In this document: positions 1 through 5,160 of the stretch, piece after piece | Numbering within the stretch: position 1 is the first letter of the stretch | Layout of the letters: every line of letters begins with the position of its first letter | Assembly: GCA_030635565.1 (NCBI GenBank) | Contig: DAOVYP010000196.1 | Coordinates: 1 to 5,160 of the forward strand | DNA length: 5,160 nucleotides | Direction of reading: 5' to 3' | Source of the DNA: Spirochaeta sp. | GTDB lineage: Bacteria; Spirochaetota; Spirochaetia; DSM-2461 | Position numbers and translations under genes: made by a program | Notes under the pieces: model-generated | Told to the model about the DNA's origin: nothing | The model's input: the letters and a program-made list of their open reading frames with translations, nothing else | Databases searched by the model: none

Positions 1-1
1 C

Positions 2-1192
2 GTCAGGGGAGAGGGGGAAACAGTATTCCCTGAAGTCTGCGCCCGGCTGCTGGCAGATGAGGAAGTCCTCCCGGTAATGGACGGTGGCCTGCCGAATCTC
101 GATGCCGTCGTCCTTCCCTATGACGATTACTCCGATGAAGACCTCCGGCAGCGTATCATCTACGTCGAGTCGAGCCGGGGCTGCCCATTCTCCTGCGAGT
201 TCTGCCTCTCATCCCGGGAAAAGAAAGTTCGGAGCTTCAATCTGGATCGGCTCCTCCCGGCATTCGACAGGCTCATCGAACGGGGCTGCCGATGCTTCAA
301 GTTCATCGACCGTACCTTCAATCTGGAGCTGGAAACCTGCCTGCGTATCCTGGAATTCTTCTTCAGGAGATGGCCCAGGGACGAGAATGGCAATCTGACC
401 GGTCCGGCACTTACCCGACAGGTGGCTCAAGGGGTTAACCGCGGGATGAGCTTCTTCCTGCACTTTGAGGTGGTTCCCGACCGTTTCGACGAGCGGCTGG
501 TGGATTCCCTGGCGCGTTTTCCCGCCGGGGGTGTCCAGCTGGAAATGGGCGTACAGACTCTCGATCCTGAAATCGGAAACCGTATCAGCCGCCGGGTGGA
601 TGCGGTCGTCACGGCCCGTAACCTCGCCCTCATCAAAGAACGAACCGGTGCCCATGTCCATACCGATCTCATTATCGGCCTGCCGGGGGAGGACGATGCC
701 GGTTTCGCCCGCAGCTACGATGCCCTTCGGGCCATGGGTCCGGATGAGATACAGGTCGGGATACTCAAACTCCTGCCCGGGGCGCCCATCGCCCGGCACC
801 GGGAAAGTTTCAATCTGGTCTTCAACCACGAACCGCCGTACGACATACTCAAGTCCGACTGCATTTCCTTTCACCGGATGCAGGAACTCAAACGCCTGGC
901 GAAGTACCACGATATTTTCGTCAATTCCGGGAATTTCACCGGCACCATGCGATGGCTCATGGACGACGGAACATCAGCCTTCGCCGCTTTCGACAAGTTC
1001 TCAGGCCGGCTGTATTCCGCAACCGGCCAGGATCATGCCATCAGCCGGCAGCGGCAGTATGCCCTGGTGCTTGAGTATCTCACCGACCGGCAGGGTATGA
1101 CTGCGGATCGGGCAGGAAAACTACTGGCCGCAGACTACCTGAAGGTGGGCAGCGAACGGCATATGCCCGAATGCCTGCGGCCTTTCACTTAG
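2..1192 (+). CDS. B12-binding radical SAM protein, DUF4080-like (5' partial)
   Basis: The frame is open to the left edge, so this is the C-terminal 396 residues of a longer protein; the ATG at 77 is internal. The first residues (VRGEGETVF) look like the end of a cobalamin-binding Rossmann domain, where a GEGE motif is usual. A radical SAM core follows. It has CxxxCxxC at visible residues 61, 65 and 68 (codons at 182, 194 and 203), which should bind the [4Fe-4S] cluster that cleaves S-adenosylmethionine. It also has FKFIDRTFN (99-107), LEMGVQT (180-186) and DLIIGLPGED (222-231), strands typical of the TIM-barrel core in this family. The last 130 or so residues resemble the DUF4080 C-terminal domain. 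The family is cytoplasmic and its substrate is, to my knowledge, unassigned; methylation or another radical modification is possible. About 25 residues around 125-149 look like an insertion relative to relatives I recall. The stop TAG at 1190 lies 29 bases from the convergent lipoprotein gene. Family assignment is strong; function is unknown. Confidence 0.93.
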   Translation, partial: VRGEGETVFPEVCARLLADEEVLPVMDGGLPNLDAVVLPYDDYSDEDLRQRIIYVESSRGCPFSCEFCLSSREKKVRSFNLDRLLPAFDRLIERGCRCFKFIDRTFNLELETCLRILEFFFRRWPRDENGNLTGPALTRQVAQGVNRGMSFFLHFEVVPDRFDERLVDSLARFPAGGVQLEMGVQTLDPEIGNRISRRVDAVVTARNLALIKERTGAHVHTDLIIGLPGEDDAGFARSYDALRAMGPDEIQVGILKLLPGAPIARHRESFNLVFNHEPPYDILKSDCISFHRMQELKRLAKYHDIFVNSGNFTGTMRWLMDDGTSAFAAFDKFSGRLYSATGQDHAISRQRQYALVLEYLTDRQGMTADRAGKLLAADYLKVGSERHMPECLRPFT

Positions 1193-1221
1193 CGATTTCG
1201 AACAGAAAGGGTCTCTCCAAA

Positions 1222-2655
1222 TCAGTCAGATACCCGGCTGATTGCTGCAACGGCGGTTAACTGATTGGCCGCTATCGCGACGAAACCGTTACGATCAACG
1301 GGGATTTCATTCACTACCGCACTATCACCAAAGGGACGCAAGGTACCGTCGGACCGGAGGCCCACACCCAGTGTCTTTCCCAGGGCGACCAGGCGGTAGG
1401 GTCCATCGTTGAAATCCTGGACAAGATCGAAATAAACAGCGTCATTTCCGCCCCATGAAACAAGCCTGCCGTCTGACAGGATCCCTGCGGCATTATAATA
1501 CTCTGCATCTGCATAGAGAAAAGCACCAGGAGGTACATCCGCCCCAAGGACACCAGTGGAGCTGATACCAAAGAGTTCAAGCCCCCCGAGGGAATCGATC
1601 GCCAAGGCTATATAACTCCCCGCACGAATATCCACATATCCGCTTCCGGACGGCAAAGTTGCAAGAATCGGATCAGATAGACTCCATCCCGATATTTCTC
1701 CAGCCTCGTTAAGCGCCAGTGCAAAGCCGTATCCCGCTGATATGTCAGAGAAACCGGTTCCTGCAGGTGCATAATCAATGCTGCTGCACAGGCCTCCTCC
1801 CCAGGAATAAACAGTTCCATCTTCGTGCAGTACTATGCTGTAAAGAAGCCCCGCGTCTACTGCTATAAACCCAGTACCTGCCGGAGTTCCGGAAATTTGA
1901 CCGTATGTATCACGACCCCAACTTACCAGGGTTCCGTCTTGCCGAAGACCGATTCCGTGATAAGTGCCTAATGCGAGAGAAATGAAATCCTCATACTCAG
2001 GAACATCAAGTAACTCCAGAGGGATACTCGGGGAACCCCATACTTCGATTCGGCCAGGAATCACGACCTTGAAAAACTCTTCCTCGATCCTGAATTTGAT
2101 GGGGACCGTACGGTTCATTACCAGAGGATATGCGTCATCGTCATATCCGGAACTTTTCTCTGAGCCATTTGCAATAACTATGGCTGTGATATCACCCAGC
2201 TTCATATCGTCTGAAAATACCTCTATGAGAAGTCGTGCTCCCAATGGGATGTCATACTTTTTTATATGGAAATTCACGATATAGAATTCACCAAGTTCGT
2301 CTGATGATTCGATTCGGACTTTTTCTGAACCGCGGCCGTCTACCGTATATTCGACAACAGGAATAATATCTTCCTCATCCCGGATGCTCACTTTTACCAC
2401 GGGCTCCAGATCGGCGGCGAAAGTACCCGAGAACTCCGGTTTGAGAGCAAGGGGCGGAAGAAAGAAAAAGTGCCCATCCTGTTCCGTATAGTCCGGATTA
2501 CCCGATCCGAAACCGTGAGTTGTTTTCTCATTTTCTGCATCCATAACCGTGAAAAATCCGCCAAGTGGCAAACTTGGCTGACTGCACGCGCTAAGAATCA
2601 AAATGAAACTCACGGCAATCATCGAAAATACTGTAATTAAATTCGACTTGTTCAT
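1222..2655 (-). CDS. Lipoprotein with seven-bladed RCC1-like beta-propeller
   Basis: A 477-residue exported lipoprotein. The start at 2655 is chosen because GGAGG sits five bases upstream and a complete lipoprotein signal follows: short basic n-region (MNKSN), hydrophobic core 6-21, and lipobox LSAC with the lipidated Cys at 24. A longer frame open to 2850 would add 65 residues ahead of the signal and is unlikely. Residues about 30-195 are beta-rich, with FFFLPP near 63-68 and RTVPIKFRIEE at 182-192, a motif I recall from other secreted bacterial proteins. Residues about 200-472 hold degenerate RCC1-type repeats of the form GF..I.AG....AL..DGtl.sWG, at 223-247, 262-286, 302-325, 340-363, 379-402, 420-443 and 458-472. 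The last repeat lacks its final strand, but RIEVWG at 202-207 could supply it and close a seven-bladed ring. Such propellers usually bind proteins or other ligands; no catalytic site is visible and the partner is unknown. GC content looks lower than in the neighbours. It is transcribed alone. Confidence 0.9.
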   Translation of the reverse strand: MNKSNLITVFSMIAVSFILILSACSQPSLPLGGFFTVMDAENEKTTHGFGSGNPDYTEQDGHFFFLPPLALKPEFSGTFAADLEPVVKVSIRDEEDIIPVVEYTVDGRGSEKVRIESSDELGEFYIVNFHIKKYDIPLGARLLIEVFSDDMKLGDITAIVIANGSEKSSGYDDDAYPLVMNRTVPIKFRIEEEFFKVVIPGRIEVWGSPSIPLELLDVPEYEDFISLALGTYHGIGLRQDGTLVSWGRDTYGQISGTPAGTGFIAVDAGLLYSIVLHEDGTVYSWGGGLCSSIDYAPAGTGFSDISAGYGFALALNEAGEISGWSLSDPILATLPSGSGYVDIRAGSYIALAIDSLGGLELFGISSTGVLGADVPPGAFLYADAEYYNAAGILSDGRLVSWGGNDAVYFDLVQDFNDGPYRLVALGKTLGVGLRSDGTLRPFGDSAVVNEIPVDRNGFVAIAANQLTAVAAISRVSD

Positions 2656-2660
2656 GAAAC

Positions 2661-2665
2661 CCTCC
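2661..2665 (-). promoter_or_regulatory. Ribosome binding site of the lipoprotein gene
   Basis: On the minus strand this reads GGAGG, five bases before the ATG at 2655. It decides the start: the ATG is followed directly by a lipoprotein signal peptide, whereas the upstream in-frame ATG at 2850 would bury the signal 65 residues into the protein. Confidence 0.85.
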
Positions 2666-2745
2666 GTTGTATGATAGCGCCTGATGTAGAGCAGAACATG
2701 GATGCAGGATTCGGACGTCACCCGTTTATTTTTACTTACTTTCTC

Positions 2746-2774
2746 AGGATAAATAACGAATATCGATTCTGCAA
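2746..2774 (-). promoter_or_regulatory. Possible sigma70-type promoter of the lipoprotein gene
   Basis: On the minus strand TTGCAG (2774-2769) and TATCCT (2751-2746) are separated by 17 bases, the optimal spacing. The boxes match the consensus at only 3 of 6 and 4 of 6 positions. Transcription would begin near 2739, giving a leader of about 85 bases before the ATG at 2655. It is a weak match in AT-rich DNA, so it is only a candidate. Confidence 0.25.
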
Positions 2775-2890
2775 CTTCTATTGGAAGAATCATTAAAAAA
2801 GCGGGGTAATTTATTGTATTCCGCCGATTCTGCTGAAACGATTGCATCAAGTGGTTTTTTAGTTTACGTTTTACTCAGTTTTGTCATAAT

Positions 2891-2895
2891 AAGGA
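2891..2895 (+). promoter_or_regulatory. Ribosome binding site of fabF
   Basis: AAGGA lies eight bases before the ATG at 2904. It supports that ATG as the start over the in-frame ATG at 2781, because translation from 2904 gives the N-terminus expected of FabF (a short lead into VVTGIGTITSIG). Confidence 0.8.
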
Positions 2896-2903
2896 TTACG
2901 GGT

Positions 2904-4148
2904 ATGAAAAGTCCTCATGATATCGTCGTCACAGGAATTGGAACCATCACCTCAATCGGCCTGAACAGGAAGGAATTCTGGAAGAATCTGACGGCCGGGG
3001 TTTCCGGGGCCGGTCAGATAAAGGGATTTGATACTGAAGGATTCAGGTCAACTATCGCCTGCGAGTTGAAAGATTTCACAGCGGGTGATTTTATCGATGG
3101 AAAAAAAGCGAGAAAAATGGCCCGCTTTTCACAGCTGGCAGTCTGCGCATCGGTAGAGGCGGTGGAAGATTCAGGACTGGATCTTGGCAGCATGGACCCG
3201 ATTCGAGTCGGATGTATCATGGGCTCGGGAGCCGGTGACTTTGAAAACCTGGGAAAGGAATATACCACCCTTGCCCAGCGCGGCCCGGGAAAGGGAAACC
3301 CTCTGGCTGTACCGAAGATTATCCCCAATATGGCAGCGGGAAACGTGGCGATTGAGCTGGGAATCCACGGACCGAATATGGCGGCATTGTCCGCCTGTTC
3401 CTCAGGACTGCACTCCATCGGCATGGCCATGCAGATCCTGCAGCTGGGTCAGGCAGACGTCATGATTGCCGGAGGTACTGAATCAGCTATTGTACCCCTG
3501 ACTGTGAACGCTTACGGCTGTATGAAAGTACTCACCGCCAGAAATGACGATCCCGAAGGGGCCAGCCGCCCATTCGACCTCGGACGGGACGGCTTCGTTA
3601 TCGGCGAAGGTTCCGGTGCGTTGATTCTTGAACGACGGGATCATGCGGAGAAACGCGGCGCCCGAATTTACGCCCGACTCGGAGGGATTGGTATGACGGC
3701 CGATGGCTCGAGTATCGCCGCCCCGGACGAAAACGGTACATGGTCCGGGATAGCCATGGAAACGGCTATCAGGAATGCCGGGCTGACACCCGATGATATC
3801 GGATACGTCAATGCCCACGGAACTTCCACCGAAGCCAATGACAGAACCGAGACCTGTGCCATACACAACGTGTTTGGTAATCGGGGAAAGACGATACCGG
3901 TGAGTTCCAACAAATCCATGATCGGCCACACCCTGGGTGCCGCGGGAGCGATCGAAGCGGCCGCAACCATCCTGAGTCTGCATACGGGCATACTGCCGCC
4001 GACAATCAATCAGGAAACCCCGGATCCGAACTGTGCCCTCGATACGATTCCAAACCAGGCCCGAGAGCTGCAAATCCAGGCGGCCATAACGAATTCATTC
4101 GGATTCGGCGGGCAGAACGCGTCCATGGTTATTATGGCGGAGAGCTGA
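2904..4148 (+). CDS. fabF: Beta-ketoacyl-[acyl-carrier-protein] synthase II (FabF)
   Basis: A complete 414-residue condensing enzyme of type II fatty acid synthesis, close to the usual FabF length. It condenses malonyl-ACP with a growing acyl-ACP in the cytoplasm, releasing CO2. The thiolase fold is complete. The N-terminal half contains the nucleophile Cys165 in LSACSSGLHSIG (codon at 3396). The C-terminal half contains His305 in NAHGTSTEAND, Lys337 in SNKSMIGH, and His342. These match the Cys-His-His triad and lysine of E. coli FabF (163, 303, 340 and 335) with a constant offset of two. The glycine-rich C-terminal loop NSFGFGGQN (397-405) is present, including the gating Phe401. The start at 2904 is set by AAGGA eight bases upstream and by family alignment; a longer frame from 2781 adds 41 hydrophobic residues with no family counterpart. 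No acpP, fabG or fabD lies beside it, so it is not in a classical fab operon here. A FabB or polyketide-type synthase is less likely given length and motifs. Confidence 0.96.
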   Translation: MKSPHDIVVTGIGTITSIGLNRKEFWKNLTAGVSGAGQIKGFDTEGFRSTIACELKDFTAGDFIDGKKARKMARFSQLAVCASVEAVEDSGLDLGSMDPIRVGCIMGSGAGDFENLGKEYTTLAQRGPGKGNPLAVPKIIPNMAAGNVAIELGIHGPNMAALSACSSGLHSIGMAMQILQLGQADVMIAGGTESAIVPLTVNAYGCMKVLTARNDDPEGASRPFDLGRDGFVIGEGSGALILERRDHAEKRGARIYARLGGIGMTADGSSIAAPDENGTWSGIAMETAIRNAGLTPDDIGYVNAHGTSTEANDRTETCAIHNVFGNRGKTIPVSSNKSMIGHTLGAAGAIEAAATILSLHTGILPPTINQETPDPNCALDTIPNQARELQIQAAITNSFGFGGQNASMVIMAES

Positions 4149-4164
4149 TCGCTCGGGAAAAGGC

Positions 4165-4210
4165 AGATATCCGGTAACCGCGAATTGTGAATTGTGATTA
4201 CCGGAAATCT
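4165..4210. repeat. Imperfect inverted repeat between convergent genes; possible bidirectional terminator
   Basis: The arms AGATATCCGGTAA (4165-4177) and TTACCGGAAATCT (4198-4210) are complementary at 12 of 13 positions, the mismatch being 4169 against 4206. The loop is 20 bases. It sits in the 61-base spacer between the fabF and flavoprotein stop codons, and its right arm touches the flavoprotein TAA (4212-4210). The position fits a terminator used from both sides, but neither side has the T-run of a standard intrinsic terminator, so the role is inferred. Confidence 0.55.
4182..4197 (+). repeat. Tandem heptamer in the hairpin loop
   Basis: GAATTGT occurs twice back to back (4182-4188 and 4189-4195) and a third unit begins with GA. 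The repeat lies inside the loop of the 4165-4210 inverted repeat. It is non-coding. It could be a small polymorphic tandem repeat or a remnant of a dispersed element. Confidence 0.7.
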
Positions 4211-5160
4211 TAAGTTTGAGATGTAACAGCTTCCCTTTTCAACAGGGCCCAGGAATCTGCCAGCCCTTCCATTATCTGGAGCTGGAGTCCCCGTAATTTG
4301 CCTGACATCACATCGTACTTCCTCTGCAGTTGCTCCACACCGGAATCCTTTGCCTCAAGGATTCTGGCAGACAGGCTTTTCTCGTAAGCCATGCCCAGCT
4401 CCCGGACACGAGCCGCCAATCCATCATACTGACTGCGGAGATCCTGAACCCTGGCGACAAGCTTATCAAGGTGTCGGATGATGCTGGTGCCGGCCTTGAG
4501 CTGGAAGCCCTCGGCGAGTTCATTCACCAGAGAGGCTACCGGTACAATTTCCTTTACCCGGTAGGCATTTGATCCGGCAAAAACAAAACCCTGGCTCATC
4601 TTGCCCCGCCTGGCATTATTGAGAGCGATGGAGATGCAATAATTTGCGTCCTCGGCCTTACAGGTGGACAGGCACTTCCAGGCGCATTTGAAAGCGGGTC
4701 GCTCTCCTCTTTCCGAGGCGGTGATGTAATCGTTGCGAATGGCCCGGCCGGGCATTCCGACCGGACTCTTAATCATCCCGATCTGATCGGAGCTGCAGTC
4801 AACATAGGCCTGCTTGAATTTTTCATCGGCATCGCATTCGTCAGTTGCCACGAAGCGGGTGCCCATCTGGACGGCGGAGGCACCCAGCTTGAGGGCCGCA
4901 TGAATATCGTCACCGGAAAAAATGCCGCCACCCGCAATAACCGGAATGGCACGCCCGTACTCTTCTTCAAAGGGCTTGAGGGCCTCTACAATCCCGGGCA
5001 CGATGGCTTCCAATTGATATTCCGGATCATCCACCTGTTCTTCGGTGAAACCGATATGCCCCCCGGCGAGAGGGCCTTCGAACACTACGGCATCGGGTAC
5101 ATCGTCGTAGATTTTCTTCCACATTCGGAATATCAGCTCTGTCGCCCGTGCGGAACTGAC
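4210..5160 (-). CDS. Nitronate monooxygenase/FabK-like flavoprotein (5' partial)
   Basis: The frame is open to the right edge, so this is the C-terminal 316 residues; the ATG at 5124 is internal. The fold is the FMN-binding TIM barrel shared by nitronate monooxygenases (2-nitropropane dioxygenase) and the enoyl-ACP reductase FabK. EGPLAGGHIGF (visible residues 28-38) contains the conserved His35 of the GGH motif. IPVIAGGGIFSGDDI (72-86) and GASAVQMGTRF (93-103) form the FMN phosphate-binding part of the barrel. Residues 159-175 carry CxxxCxxxCx7C (Cys 159, 163, 167, 175), followed by GFVFAGSNAYR (191-201), a combination I recall from annotated nitronate monooxygenases of anaerobes. From about 220 to 316 there is a helical tail with two heptad stretches (231-259 and 275-296), which I do not recall in the family. 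Substrate is uncertain: nitronate oxidation is the default annotation, but a FabK-like or other flavin role cannot be excluded. It converges on fabF and is a separate transcription unit. Confidence 0.9.
   Translation of the reverse strand, partial: VSSARATELIFRMWKKIYDDVPDAVVFEGPLAGGHIGFTEEQVDDPEYQLEAIVPGIVEALKPFEEEYGRAIPVIAGGGIFSGDDIHAALKLGASAVQMGTRFVATDECDADEKFKQAYVDCSSDQIGMIKSPVGMPGRAIRNDYITASERGERPAFKCAWKCLSTCKAEDANYCISIALNNARRGKMSQGFVFAGSNAYRVKEIVPVASLVNELAEGFQLKAGTSIIRHLDKLVARVQDLRSQYDGLAARVRELGMAYEKSLSARILEAKDSGVEQLQRKYDVMSGKLRGLQLQIMEGLADSWALLKREAVTSQT

Larger units (their letters stand above)
2656..2903. promoter_or_regulatory. Divergent intergenic region, lipoprotein/fabF
   Basis: These 248 bases separate the two divergent start codons and are AT-rich, with T runs near 2728-2732 and 2855-2860 and an A run near 2795-2800. 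Promoters for both genes must lie here, or within the neighbouring genes. Both strands have frames open across part of it (minus to 2850, plus from 2781), but these overlap and lack family similarity, so I treat the region as non-coding. I see no clear operator palindrome or riboswitch-like structure. Confidence 0.7.

Noticed and set aside
209..910. A 233-codon open frame on the minus strand.
   Set aside because: It lies antisense within the radical SAM gene, whose motifs are unmistakable. It shows no recognisable domain and is explained by high GC content.
465..1100. A 211-codon open frame on the plus strand in another frame of the radical SAM gene.
   Set aside because: It is rich in Ser, Pro, Trp and Arg, as expected of an out-of-frame reading, with no domain.
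1220..1243. Hairpin AATCAGTC/GGCTGATT with an 8-base loop at the convergence of the radical SAM and lipoprotein genes, a possible terminator.
   Set aside because: The stem is short, includes a G-U pair, lies mostly inside the lipoprotein coding end, and has no T-tract on either side. It is probably chance; no terminator is visible in the 29-base gap 1193-1221.
2863..2890. TTTACG and CATAAT with a 16-base spacer as a fabF promoter.
   Set aside because: The -10-like box ends directly before the ribosome site at 2891-2895, so transcription would start after that site. It cannot serve the chosen start unless the message is leaderless.
3483..4073. A 196-codon open frame on the minus strand.
   Set aside because: It is antisense to the catalytic half of fabF, has no recognisable motifs, and is a shadow of codon bias.
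2904..5160. The idea that fabF and the flavoprotein form a biosynthetic operon.
   Set aside because: They are on opposite strands and converge, so they cannot be co-transcribed; no acyl carrier protein or other pathway gene is visible.

Overview
The window holds four protein-coding genes and no RNA genes, mobile elements or CRISPR arrays that I can recognise. Gene content suggests an anaerobic, diderm-type bacterium. A free-living spirochaete is my best guess, from three things: a DUF4080-type radical SAM/B12 protein, a large lipoprotein with an RCC1-like propeller, and a nitronate monooxygenase-like flavoprotein of the four-cysteine type that I associate with anaerobes. This is inference from protein families; nothing here fixes the taxon.

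Layout: the genes alternate in direction (+, -, +, -), so no two can share an operon. (1) Positions 2-1192, plus strand: the C-terminal part of a B12-binding radical SAM protein whose start lies left of the window. (2) Positions 1222-2655, minus strand: a 477-residue lipoprotein with a beta-rich N-terminal domain and a predicted seven-bladed RCC1-like propeller. It converges on gene 1 with a 29-base gap. (3) Positions 2904-4148, plus strand: fabF, beta-ketoacyl-ACP synthase II, with its catalytic residues intact. It diverges from gene 2 across a 248-base AT-rich intergenic region that must carry both promoters. (4) Positions 4210-5160, minus strand: the C-terminal part of a nitronate monooxygenase/FabK-like flavoprotein with a four-cysteine cluster and a long heptad-repeat tail; its start lies right of the window. 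Genes 3 and 4 converge on a 61-base spacer containing a 13-base imperfect inverted repeat whose loop carries a tandem heptamer.

For both complete genes the longest open frame is not the true start. The lipoprotein starts at 2655 (GGAGG site, signal peptide, lipobox) and FabF at 2904 (AAGGA site, canonical N-terminus). FabF belongs to type II fatty acid elongation. The flavoprotein superfamily includes both nitronate-oxidising enzymes and the FabK enoyl-ACP reductase, so a lipid link between the last two genes is possible but unproven. I see no multi-gene novel system. The points most worth a second look are the flavoprotein's cysteine cluster and coiled-coil tail, the lipoprotein's architecture, and the 4165-4210 inverted repeat.
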